Origin: Nocardiopsis terrae
Lineage (GTDB): Bacteria; Actinomycetota; Actinomycetes; Streptosporangiales; Streptosporangiaceae
DNA length: 64,000 bases
Assembly: GCF_014651695.1 (NCBI RefSeq)
Contig: NZ_BMXJ01000003.1
Location: 89,046-153,045 of the forward strand
Reading direction: 5' to 3'
The position numbers and the translations under genes were made by a program. Positions 1 through 7,237 of the stretch are shown here, in pieces. The notes under the pieces were generated by a model. The model made no database searches, was not told where the DNA came from, and saw nothing but the letters and a program-made list of their open reading frames with translations. Numbering within the stretch: the first letter of the stretch is position 1; every line of letters starts with the position of its first letter.

Positions 1-115
1 GTCGCCCAGGTGCTGCTCGGTGGTGGGTCTGCTGGTCACCCGGGCCATCGTGCCATGCCGTCCCGGCCTCCTCCAGTGTCCGGCCCGGGGCGGCGGTCCC
101 GGGTCCCTTTTCTCG

Positions 116-177
116 CGGTGATCTTGCTACCAGGGGCTACTTCGGCGCCGAAATCGCCCCTGGTAGCAAGATCACCG
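116..177. repeat. Long near-perfect palindrome (22-bp arms)
   Basis: Bases 116-137 are exactly complementary to 156-177, giving a 22-bp stem. The 18-nt centre (138-155) contains a second 12-nt self-complementary core at 141-152 (TTCGGCGCCGAA). The whole 62 nt is therefore almost one palindrome. It lies outside any credible gene, next to the arsC terminator. It could be a strong bidirectional terminator, a MITE-like or interspersed palindrome, or a protein-binding site. No second copy was noticed in this window. Confidence 0.75.
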
Positions 178-243
178 GGGTTGGGGGAGTTCGGAGGCAG
201 GGAGCGCGAACCGGTGTGAACCGACCGGGGCAGCGGTCTCGGG

Positions 244-269
244 CCGCCCGAGGCAGCAGCCTCGGGCGG
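244..269 (-). terminator. Terminator hairpin downstream of arsC
   Basis: CCGCCCGAGGC at 244-254 pairs with GCCTCGGGCGG at 259-269 around an AGCA loop, an 11-bp GC-rich stem. It begins 15 nt past the arsC stop. There is no clear U-tract, as is usual for actinomycete terminators. Confidence 0.6.
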
Positions 270-284
270 TCACGGCCGAGTGGT

Positions 285-695
285 TCAGCCGGGGAGGAGC
301 TCGTCGACGAGTTCCGCCACCCGCCCGCGGATGTCGTCGCGGATGGGGCGCACGGCCGCCACGCCCTGACCGGCGGGGTCGGGGAGCGTCCAGTCCAGGT
401 AGCGCTTGCCGGGGAAGATCGGGCAGGTGTCGCCGCAGCCCATGGTGACGCACACGTCGGAGGTCTCGACCGCGTCGTGGGTGAGGACCTTCGGCCTCTC
501 GGCGGAGATGTCGATCCCCACCTCGGCCATGGCCTCGACGACCGCGGGGTTGAGTGAGTCCGCGGGGGCCGAGCCCGCCGAACGGACCTCGATCCTGCCC
601 TCGGACAGGTGGCGCAGCCAGGCCGCCGCCATCTGGGAGCGTCCGGCGTTGTGCACGCAGACGAACAGGACGGACGGCTTGTCGGTTCCGGCCAT
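285..695 (-). CDS. arsC: Arsenate reductase ArsC (LMW phosphatase-like)
   Basis: 136 aa starting at the ATG at 695; upstream in-frame codons read as non-protein. It reduces As(V) to As(III) in the cytoplasm. The fold belongs to the low-molecular-weight tyrosine phosphatase/ArsC family. The P-loop is CVHNAGRS with catalytic Cys13 and Arg19. Cys82, Cys87 and Cys91 lie in VCVTMGCGDTCP, matching the redox cysteine region of thioredoxin- or mycothiol-coupled enzymes, and Asp106 in the DWTLPDP motif is the expected general acid. The gene is divergent from arsR-acr3, whose pump would export the As(III) product. Length is normal for the family. Confidence 0.95.
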   Translation of the reverse strand: MAGTDKPSVLFVCVHNAGRSQMAAAWLRHLSEGRIEVRSAGSAPADSLNPAVVEAMAEVGIDISAERPKVLTHDAVETSDVCVTMGCGDTCPIFPGKRYLDWTLPDPAGQGVAAVRPIRDDIRGRVAELVDELLPG

Positions 696-773
696 GGTGG
701 ATGCCTCTGTTCCGGTTCGGGGACGGTGGGTGCTGTCCCGGTCCGACCCCCGGTGGAGCAGGGGGCGCACCCG

Positions 774-820
774 GGGACACACCGGTGACGGTCGATGGGA
801 TAATATCAGCGCATGCTGAT
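774..820 (+). promoter_or_regulatory. arsR promoter and operator, probably leaderless
   Basis: GATAAT at 799-804 is a good -10 box, with a weak -35 (GGGACA, 774-779) 19 bp upstream. The expected start point (811-813) coincides with the arsR ATG at 813, and no Shine-Dalgarno is present. The inverted repeat ATCAGC-N4-GCTGAT at 805-820 straddles the start codon and is the best candidate ArsR operator. Bound repressor would cover the transcription start. Confidence 0.55.
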
Positions 821-1124
821 GTCAGTTGATGATGACCTGATGAAGGTCCTGGCCGACCCGCTCCGGATGCGGATCGTCACCCTGCTCGCCCGCGAGACCC
901 TGTGCACCACGCACCTGACGGCCGAGACGGGCGCACGCCAGACCAACCTGTCCAACCACCTGCGCCTGCTGCGCGAGGCCGGGGTGGTCGAGACCGAGCC
1001 GTGCGGCCGGTTCACCTACTACCGGCTGCGCCCGGAGGTCCTGGAGTCCCTTTCCGCGGGGTTGGCCGACCTGGCGGCCACCGCCCGCGCGACGGGCGCC
1101 GCGCAGAACAGGCGGCCCTGCTGA
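813..1124 (+). CDS. arsR: ArsR-family arsenite-responsive repressor
   Basis: 103 aa winged-helix repressor of the ArsR/SmtB family. The recognition helix region reads TNLSNHLRLLREAGVV (about residues 44-59), followed by a beta-wing around TEPCGRFTYYRL. Cys31, Cys64 and the C-terminal Cys103 are candidate As(III) ligands; the classic CxC arrangement of E. coli ArsR is absent. The ATG at 813 is preferred; a second ATG at 819 is possible. The stop overlaps the acr3 start by one base (TGATG), so the two are translationally coupled. It should repress its own operon and possibly divergent arsC. Confidence 0.92.
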   Translation: MLMSVDDDLMKVLADPLRMRIVTLLARETLCTTHLTAETGARQTNLSNHLRLLREAGVVETEPCGRFTYYRLRPEVLESLSAGLADLAATARATGAAQNRRPC

Positions 1125-2218
1125 TGGGGCGCCCCGAGACCACCCCCGAGACCACCCCCGGAAGCGCTGACGTCTCCACGGTGGCGAAGCTGTCCACCCT
1201 GGACCGGTTCCTGGCGGTGTGGATCCTGCTCGCCATGGCCGTCGGCCTGGGCCTGGGCCGCCTGGTCCCCGGCCTGAACGAACTCCTGGCCTCGATGGAG
1301 ATCGGCGGGATCTCCCTGCCCATCGCGATCGGCCTGCTGGTGATGATGTACCCGGTCCTGGCCAAGGTCCGCTACGACCGCCTGGACACCGTCACCCGCG
1401 ACCGGCGCCTGCTCGTCACCTCCCTGGTCGTCAACTGGGTCGTCGGCCCGGCGGTGATGTTCGCGCTGGCCTGGATCTTCCTGGCCGACCTGCCCGAGTA
1501 CCGCACGGGCCTGATCATCGTCGGCCTGGCCCGCTGCATCGCCATGGTGATCATCTGGAACGACCTGGCCTGCGGCAACCGCGAGGCCGCCGCCGTCCTG
1601 GTCGCCCTGAACTCGGTCTTCCAGGTGCTGGTCTTCGGCGCCCTGGGCTGGTTCTACCTGGACCTGCTGCCCGGCTGGCTGGGCCTGGACACCGGCGGAC
1701 TCGACGTGTCCCCCTGGCTGATCGCCCTCAACGTGGTGATCTTCCTCGGCATCCCGCTCGTGGCCGGGTTCCTCACCCGCACGCTTGGTGAGCGACGGAT
1801 GGGCCGGGAGCGCTACGAGTCGGCGTTCCTGCCCCGGATCGGCCCCTGGGCGCTGTACGGGCTGCTGTTCACCATCGTGCTGCTGTTCGCCCTCCAGGGG
1901 GAGAGGATCACCAACCAGCCCCTGGACGTGGCCCGCATCGCCGTCCCGCTGCTGGCCTACTTCGTGATCATGTGGTTCGGTACCTTCGCCTTCGGCAAGG
2001 CGATCGGAATGGACTACGACCGCACCACCACGCTGGCCTTCACCGCCGCGGGCAACAACTTCGAACTGGCCATCGCGGTCGCGATCGCCACGTTCGGCGT
2101 CACCTCCGGGCAGGCGCTGGCCGGGGTGGTCGGCCCGCTGATCGAGGTCCCGGTGCTCGTCGCCCTGGTGTACGTCTCGCTGGCCTGGCGCAGACGCTTC
2201 ACCCCCGAACGCCGGTAG
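1124..2218 (+). CDS. acr3: ACR3-family arsenite efflux permease
   Basis: 364 aa, about ten hydrophobic segments, usual for ACR3 (bile/arsenite/riboflavin transporter superfamily). It exports As(OH)3/arsenite across the inner membrane, driven by the proton gradient. The two family-defining residues are present: Cys138 in GLARCIAMVIIWNDLACG and Glu314 in the AAGNNFELAIAVAIATFG motif. The start is the ATG fused to the arsR stop; the roughly 16-residue N-terminus is polar and Thr/Pro-rich. Co-transcribed with arsR and ended by the hairpin at 2228-2265. Confidence 0.95.
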   Translation: MGRPETTPETTPGSADVSTVAKLSTLDRFLAVWILLAMAVGLGLGRLVPGLNELLASMEIGGISLPIAIGLLVMMYPVLAKVRYDRLDTVTRDRRLLVTSLVVNWVVGPAVMFALAWIFLADLPEYRTGLIIVGLARCIAMVIIWNDLACGNREAAAVLVALNSVFQVLVFGALGWFYLDLLPGWLGLDTGGLDVSPWLIALNVVIFLGIPLVAGFLTRTLGERRMGRERYESAFLPRIGPWALYGLLFTIVLLFALQGERITNQPLDVARIAVPLLAYFVIMWFGTFAFGKAIGMDYDRTTTLAFTAAGNNFELAIAVAIATFGVTSGQALAGVVGPLIEVPVLVALVYVSLAWRRRFTPERR

Positions 2219-2227
2219 GAACAACGG

Positions 2228-2265
2228 GTGCCCGGCCCGCACACGGGTGTGCGCGGGCCGGGCAC
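2228..2265 (+). terminator. Strong hairpin after acr3
   Basis: An 11-bp outer stem (GTGCCCGGCCC/GGGCCGGGCAC) plus a 6-bp inner stem (GCACAC/GTGTGC) with a 2-nt bulge and minimal loop, 9 nt past the acr3 stop. It probably terminates or attenuates arsR-acr3 transcription ahead of the next flavoprotein gene. Confidence 0.6.
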
Positions 2266-2336
2266 CGCAGCAGCGCATGGCGCAGGCCGCGACCAGAAAC
2301 CGGTAGCGGCCCCGCCGGACGGAACGGAGAACGAGG

Positions 2337-3416
2337 ATGGGCACCCGCGGACACGAGGTCGACGTCGTGGTGGTCGGCGGTGGACAGGCCGGGCTCGCCG
2401 CGGGCTACTTCCTGCGCCGGGCCGGGCGGCGCACCGGGCTCGACTTCGCGATCCTGGACGGGGGCGCGGAACCGGGCGGCTCGTGGCCGCGGTACTGGGA
2501 CTCGCTCCGGCTGTTCTCCCCGGCCGGGCACAGCATGCTGCCCGGCTGGTGGATGCCCGAGGAGGAGGGCCGGGAGTACCCGTCCGCACGGCACACGGCC
2601 TGGTACCTGTCCGAGTACGAACGCCGCTACGATCTGCCCGTCCGGCGTCCGGTCCGCGTCGAGGGCGTCGAGAGGGCCGGGGACCGCCTGCGGGTGCGCA
2701 CCGACCGGGGGAACTGGCGGGCCCGGTACGTGATCAGCGCGACCGGCACCTGGAGTGCCCCGCACCTGCCCGACCTGCCGGGCCGCGGAGTCTTCGCGGG
2801 CAGGCAGCTGCACACCGTCGACTACCGGAGCCCGGAAGAGTTCGCCGGGCAGCGCGTCGCGGTGGTCGGCGGCGGCAACTCCGCGGCCCAGATCCTCGCC
2901 GAGCTCTCCCCGGTCGCCGAAACCCTCTGGGCCACCCGGCGCCCGCCCCGGCTCCTGCCCGACGACGTCGACGGCCGGGCGCTGTTCTCCATCGCCACGC
3001 GTAGCCAGCAGGCCGCCGAACGGGGGGAGAGCGCGCAGGGGGTCGGCGACCTGGGTGACATCGTGGCGGTGCCGAGTGTGCGCCGGGCCCGGGACCGGGG
3101 TGCGCTCAAGGCCGAGCCGATGTTCGACCGGCTGACCCCCACCGGGGTGGCCTGGGCGGACGGCACCACCTGGGACTGCGACGCGGTGCTGTGGTGCACC
3201 GGTTTCCGGCCCGCTCTGCACCATCTGGAACCGCTGGGCCGACTGGGCCCGGACGGACGGGTGGCGGTGGAGGGGACCCGTGCGGTCGCCGAACCCCGGC
3301 TGCACCTGCTCGGCTACGGGGACTGGACCGGTGCCGCCTCGGCCACGATCATCGGCGCGGGGCGCACCGCCAAGGGCGCCGTCGCCGAGATCGTCCGGGA
3401 GCTGGCAGAGCGCTAG
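2337..3416 (+). CDS. ArsO-like FAD/NADPH flavin monooxygenase
   Basis: 359 aa. The N-terminal FAD motif is VVVGGGQAGLAAGYF (about residues 11-25) and the second dinucleotide motif is VAVVGGGNSAAQIL (about 174-187). The C-terminal FAD-contact segment ends WCTGFRPAL. This is the two-dinucleotide-domain flavoprotein monooxygenase group (Trk/FMO/BVMO-like) that includes ArsO proteins of ars clusters. The reaction of ArsO is not settled; oxidation of arsenite or of an organoarsenical is inferred from context only. It is in line with acr3, 118 nt downstream and beyond a strong hairpin, so expression may be partly independent. It converges with the next gene, which encodes a paralogue-like protein. 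Confidence 0.8.
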   Translation: MGTRGHEVDVVVVGGGQAGLAAGYFLRRAGRRTGLDFAILDGGAEPGGSWPRYWDSLRLFSPAGHSMLPGWWMPEEEGREYPSARHTAWYLSEYERRYDLPVRRPVRVEGVERAGDRLRVRTDRGNWRARYVISATGTWSAPHLPDLPGRGVFAGRQLHTVDYRSPEEFAGQRVAVVGGGNSAAQILAELSPVAETLWATRRPPRLLPDDVDGRALFSIATRSQQAAERGESAQGVGDLGDIVAVPSVRRARDRGALKAEPMFDRLTPTGVAWADGTTWDCDAVLWCTGFRPALHHLEPLGRLGPDGRVAVEGTRAVAEPRLHLLGYGDWTGAASATIIGAGRTAKGAVAEIVRELAER

Positions 3417-3468
3417 CCCGGGTGCGCCCGGAGGACTTGGCCCCCGGCACACCCGTGGAAACCGTTGG

Positions 3469-4521
3469 TCACGCCCGGGGCCGCAGTCGGCGCAGCACGT
3501 GTCGGGCGTCCCGGCCGACCCCGCGCAGGGTCGCCGAGGAGAAGGAGCGCTGGAACTCCAGACCGACGTAACCCAGCCCGGGAACGGTGGTGGAGACCCC
3601 GCCCCTGTGCAGCGGGCGCCCCTCACCGTCCAGGGCGCCCGTATCGGAGAGGTAGCCCAGCGCGGGCCGGTAGCCGGTGGCCAGGACCAGGGCGTCGATC
3701 CCCTCCACGGTCCCGTCGGACCAGGTGACCTCGTCCTGGTCCAGCCGGGTGAACATCTCCCGGCGGTCGGGGTTGCCCGAGGCGAAGGCGGCCCGGTGAC
3801 GCCCGTCGTCGTTGACCAGCGTCGGCCCCCTCTCCCACAACCGGCGCAGCGGAGCGGCGTCCAGACCGCTGCGCGCGAACCACCAGTGGATGTCCCGCCC
3901 CAGGGGGCGCTGCTCGGCCCAGGCCACCGGGGCCCGGCTGGCCAGGCTCACCCGGGCGACCCCGGCGAGTTCGGTCGCGATCTGCACCCCCGAGTTGCCG
4001 CCGCCGACCACCACGATCCGCTGACCGGTGAACGGGGCGGGGGAGCGGTAGTCGGCGGTGTGCACCACGGTCCCGGTGAAGTCCGTCAGCCCGGGCAGGT
4101 CGGGGCGGTGCGGTCGGGTGAAACCACCGGTCGCGCACACCACGGTGACCGCTTCGAAACGCGAGCCGTCGGCGGTGGTGAGCAGGAAACCGTTCCCGCT
4201 CCGCTCGACCCCCGCCACCCGCTGGCCGTAGCGGAAGTCGGCGTCCAGGCGGGCGGCGTAGTCGCGCAGGTAGGCCACGACCTCGTCGCGCACCGGGTAC
4301 CGGTCCGGTTCACCCGGCACCGGTCGGCCGGGCAGGGAGGAGAAGCGCGCCGGGGAGAACAGGGTCAGGCTGTCGTAGTGGTGCGGCCACGACCCGCCCG
4401 CCCGGTCGGAGGCCTCCAGGACGAGTGGGTGCAGTCCGCGCCGGTTGGCGGCGTGCACGGTGGCCAGACCGGCCTGTCCGGCTCCGATGACGGCCAGGGG
4501 GAAGCGTTCGGCGGGGGGCAT
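3469..4521 (-). CDS. Second ArsO-like flavin monooxygenase
   Basis: 350 aa, start ATG at 4521 preceded by AAGGAA. FAD motif LAVIGAGQAGLATVHAA near residues 9-25, NAD(P)H motif IVVVGGGNSGVQIA near 168-181, and a conserved FAD-side segment LVLATGYRPAL. It shares the layout and many motifs of the convergent protein at 2337-3416 (for example GGSWP, DSLxLFSPA, DYRSP, QRxxVVGGGNS), so the two look like diverged paralogues. It is the last gene of the minus-strand operon with the MFS gene and the 5810-7144 flavoprotein. Substrate unknown; an arsenical is inferred from position. Confidence 0.8.
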   Translation of the reverse strand: MPPAERFPLAVIGAGQAGLATVHAANRRGLHPLVLEASDRAGGSWPHHYDSLTLFSPARFSSLPGRPVPGEPDRYPVRDEVVAYLRDYAARLDADFRYGQRVAGVERSGNGFLLTTADGSRFEAVTVVCATGGFTRPHRPDLPGLTDFTGTVVHTADYRSPAPFTGQRIVVVGGGNSGVQIATELAGVARVSLASRAPVAWAEQRPLGRDIHWWFARSGLDAAPLRRLWERGPTLVNDDGRHRAAFASGNPDRREMFTRLDQDEVTWSDGTVEGIDALVLATGYRPALGYLSDTGALDGEGRPLHRGGVSTTVPGLGYVGLEFQRSFSSATLRGVGRDARHVLRRLRPRA

Positions 4522-4586
4522 ACGGATTCCTTCTTCGGCTGTTCAGGGGTGTTGGTGCGGGGTCGGTGTACGGCTGTGGTGCCGGT

Positions 4587-5813
4587 TCAGGGCGTTGGGA
4601 GGGGCCGGGGCCGACTGGCCAGTGCGATGGCGGCTCCGGCGGTCGCGACCATCCCCAACAGGGCGAACGCCTGCGGGTGGCCGCCCAGCGGTCCGGCGAG
4701 CGCCGCACCCGCCCAGGGGGCCAGGGCGATCGCGAGCATGAGCGGGGTGTGCATGAGGCCGCTGATGGCGGCGTAGTTCCCGGCGCCCCAACGGTCGGTC
4801 ACCGCGGTGGCCTGGACCAGGGTGAGGATGCCGCGGGCCGTCCCGGCCAGCAGCGCCACCAGCATCAGCAGGGACCAGGGGCCGGGGACCAGTGCCAGCA
4901 GCAGTGTCGTCGCGGCACACGCACCGAGCACGGCCACTGTTCGGGCTACGGGGCGGCTCCACCGGTCCAGCGGCGCGTAGACCACCCGCCCGAGCACCTG
5001 GCCGAGGCCGCCCAGCCCCAGCGCCCAGGCCGCCGCGGTGGTGTCGAACCCGCGTACCTCCAGGAGCGGCACGAGGTTGACCACCACGGCGTACACCGTC
5101 AGCGACCCCAGGGCCAGGGACGCGGTCAGGGCCCAGAACGCCCGGCTGCGCACCACCGCACGTACCGGCGCCCCCTTCTCGTCGGGGTGCTCGTCGGCGG
5201 TCCGTGACCACCCCCGGGGTAGGGAGCAGTGCAACGGGACCACCACGACGAGCAGTACGAGGGCCAGCACCAGATAGGCGCCCCGCCACCCCCACAGTCC
5301 CTCCAGGGCCGCTGTCAGGGGAGCGAAGATTGTACTGGCCAACCCCGCAACCAGGGTCAGCACGGTCAGGGCGCGTACCCGACCGGCCGCGAACCAGTGC
5401 GTCAGGGCGGCGAAGGCCGGCGGGTAGAACAGCCCGGCCATCGCCGCGCCGGCCACCAGCCATGCCAGGGTGAAGGCCCACAGGCTCTGGGCGGAGGCGA
5501 TCCCCAGCGTGGCCGGTACGGCGAGCACAGCCGCCGCCGTCATCACCGGTCGGGGACCGCGGCCCTGCAACCATCTCCCCACCAGGGCACCTGCCAGCCC
5601 CGCCACCACCTGTGCCGCGGAGAACACCGCGGTGAGGGCGGCCAGGGACCAACCGGTGTCGGAGGTGACCGCCGGGGCCAACACGGGGAAGGCATAGAAC
5701 AGCACCCCGTAGCTGGTGGTGACGGTGACGCACAGGATTGCCAGCCCCCGGCGCGCCCCGGCCGCCTGCGCGGCCGGGGCACGCCCGAGCACGCGGTCGC
5801 CCAGCGGCCTCAC
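4587..5813 (-). CDS. MFS exporter in the ars cluster
   Basis: 408 aa with about 12 predicted membrane segments (for example LAILCVTVTTSYGVLFYAF, LVLALVLLVVVVPL). It resembles the monocarboxylate/oxalate-like branch of the major facilitator superfamily. The start is the GTG at 5813, whose GTGA overlaps the stop of the upstream flavoprotein gene; a longer reading upstream is Arg/Gly-rich shadow. Coupled to an oxidoreductase and divergent from an ArsR-acetyltransferase gene, it is likely an efflux pump for an arsenical or its modified product. ArsJ, ArsK and ArsP are other organoarsenical exporters, but family membership cannot be assigned by eye. Confidence 0.8.
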   Translation of the reverse strand: MRPLGDRVLGRAPAAQAAGARRGLAILCVTVTTSYGVLFYAFPVLAPAVTSDTGWSLAALTAVFSAAQVVAGLAGALVGRWLQGRGPRPVMTAAAVLAVPATLGIASAQSLWAFTLAWLVAGAAMAGLFYPPAFAALTHWFAAGRVRALTVLTLVAGLASTIFAPLTAALEGLWGWRGAYLVLALVLLVVVVPLHCSLPRGWSRTADEHPDEKGAPVRAVVRSRAFWALTASLALGSLTVYAVVVNLVPLLEVRGFDTTAAAWALGLGGLGQVLGRVVYAPLDRWSRPVARTVAVLGACAATTLLLALVPGPWSLLMLVALLAGTARGILTLVQATAVTDRWGAGNYAAISGLMHTPLMLAIALAPWAGAALAGPLGGHPQAFALLGMVATAGAAIALASRPRPLPTP

Positions 5814-7144
5814 CGGAGCGGGGCCGCCCCGGTCAACTCGACCTCCTGCGCGCCGGGTCCGCAGCAGCCGCCGACGTCCTCGGCGGCCTCGGGCTCCTCG
5901 GCCAGCCCGGCTCCGCCGCACACCCCGGTCTCGGGCAGGGTCAGCTCGACCCGGGCCGCCGCCCCGTGGTCACCGGCCAGGTGGGCGGCGATGCTGCGCA
6001 CCTGCTCGAACCCGGTCAGGGCCAGGAACGTGGGCGCGCGCCCGTAGGACTTCATCCCGGCCAGGAAGAACCCCTCCTCGGGATGGGCCAGTTCGGCCGC
6101 GCCGTGCGGGTAGACGGTGCCGCAGGAGTGCACGTTGGGGTCGATCAGCGGAGCCAGCGCCACCGGGGCCTGCAGTACGGGGTCCAGCCCCAGGCGGACC
6201 TCGGAGAGGAAGGACAGGTCGGGGCGGAACCCGGTCAGCGCCACCGCCTCGTCCACCGGCTCCAGGGCGCGGCCGTCCTCGTCGACCAGGACCAGGCCGC
6301 CCCGCGCCGAACGCAGTTCTGCGGTGCGGAACCCGGTGACCACCTCGACGTGCCCGGCCTCCACCGCGGCCCGGGCCCGCGTCCCCAGGGCCCCGCGCCG
6401 GGCGAGCTGGTCGTCGTCCCCGCCGCCGAAGGCGTCCCCCACCCGGTCGCGGCGGAGCACCCACACGATCCGGGCCCCGGGCTCCTGCTCGGCCAGCTCC
6501 GCCAGGGAGACCAGGGCGGTCAGGGCCGAGTGCCCGCGGCCGACCACGGCGGTGCGGCGCCCCGCGTACCGCTTCCGGGTGTCCGGGTCGGTGAGGTCGG
6601 GGACGCGGTGCGAGAGGTACCCGGCCGCCTCGGGCTCGCCCAGGGCGGGCAGTCCGTCGCCGCCGACCGGGTTGGGGGAGCCCCAGGTGCCCGAGGCGTC
6701 GACGACCGCGCGGGCCCGGAGGCGCTCCTGCCCGGCTGCGGTGCGCACCCGGACGACGAAGGGCTGTTCGGCGCGCTCGGCGTCGACCACCCGGTCCCGG
6801 CCCAGGCGGCTGACGCCCACCACCTCGGTGCCCAGGCGCACCCGCTCCCCGAGGGCCCGGGCCAGCGGATTCAGGTAGAACTCCACCCACTCCCGGCCGG
6901 TGGGGTAGCCGGTGTCGTCGGGGCGCTGCCAACCGGCGGCGGCGAGCAGCCTCTCCGCGGCCGGGTCCACCAGGTCGCGCCACATCGAGAACAGGCGCAC
7001 GTGCCCCCATTCGGTCACCGCGGCTCCGGCCCCGTCGCCCTTCTCCAGGACCAGGACGGGCAGTCCGCGTTCGGTGAGCTCCGCTGCCGCGGCCAGGCCC
7101 ACCGGGCCCGCACCGATCACCACGACGGGGTTCTTCTCGGTCAT
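5810..7144 (-). CDS. FAD-dependent oxidoreductase with Cys-rich tail
   Basis: 444 aa, ATG at 7144 with AAGGAG at 7151-7156. FAD motif VVVIGAGPVGLAAAAEL (about residues 7-23) and a second nucleotide motif TAVVGRGHSALTAL; the usual second GxGxxG is modified to GRGHSA. The C-terminus carries GVCGGAG and, about 20 residues later, GGCCGPG, a possible soft-metal or As(III) binding tail. First gene of the operon with the MFS exporter (4-nt overlap) and the ArsO-like gene, and divergent from arsR-GNAT across a 93-nt region. It probably oxidises or reduces an arsenical; this is inference. Confidence 0.8.
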   Translation of the reverse strand: MTEKNPVVVIGAGPVGLAAAAELTERGLPVLVLEKGDGAGAAVTEWGHVRLFSMWRDLVDPAAERLLAAAGWQRPDDTGYPTGREWVEFYLNPLARALGERVRLGTEVVGVSRLGRDRVVDAERAEQPFVVRVRTAAGQERLRARAVVDASGTWGSPNPVGGDGLPALGEPEAAGYLSHRVPDLTDPDTRKRYAGRRTAVVGRGHSALTALVSLAELAEQEPGARIVWVLRRDRVGDAFGGGDDDQLARRGALGTRARAAVEAGHVEVVTGFRTAELRSARGGLVLVDEDGRALEPVDEAVALTGFRPDLSFLSEVRLGLDPVLQAPVALAPLIDPNVHSCGTVYPHGAAELAHPEEGFFLAGMKSYGRAPTFLALTGFEQVRSIAAHLAGDHGAAARVELTLPETGVCGGAGLAEEPEAAEDVGGCCGPGAQEVELTGAAPLR

Positions 7145-7168
7145 GTCCCACTCCTTGATCGACCAATG

Positions 7169-7231
7169 TCTATGAAGAAGGACTCTATCGATGGGCGTCT
7201 ATGGACGCAAGCATAGATTGTCGTCGATAAT
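7169..7231. promoter_or_regulatory. Divergent promoters with ArsR-type operators
   Basis: Rightward: TGGACG (7202-7207), 18 bp, GATAAT (7226-7231); the start point would fall on the ATG at 7238, so the transcript is probably leaderless. Leftward: TTGCGT (7205-7210), 17 bp, TAGAGT (7182-7187). TCTATG (7198-7203) and CATAGA (7212-7217) form an inverted repeat spaced 8 nt between the rightward boxes. Another TCTATG (7169-7174) and CTATCGAT (7185-7192) overlap the leftward promoter. One repressor could shut both directions. Confidence 0.55.
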
Positions 7232-7237
7232 GGAGGT

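Noticed and set aside
1019..2344. Long minus-strand frame opposite acr3 rich in Gly, Asp, Gln and His
   Set aside because: Composition is that of an antisense shadow of a high-GC gene; acr3 on the plus strand has clear family motifs.
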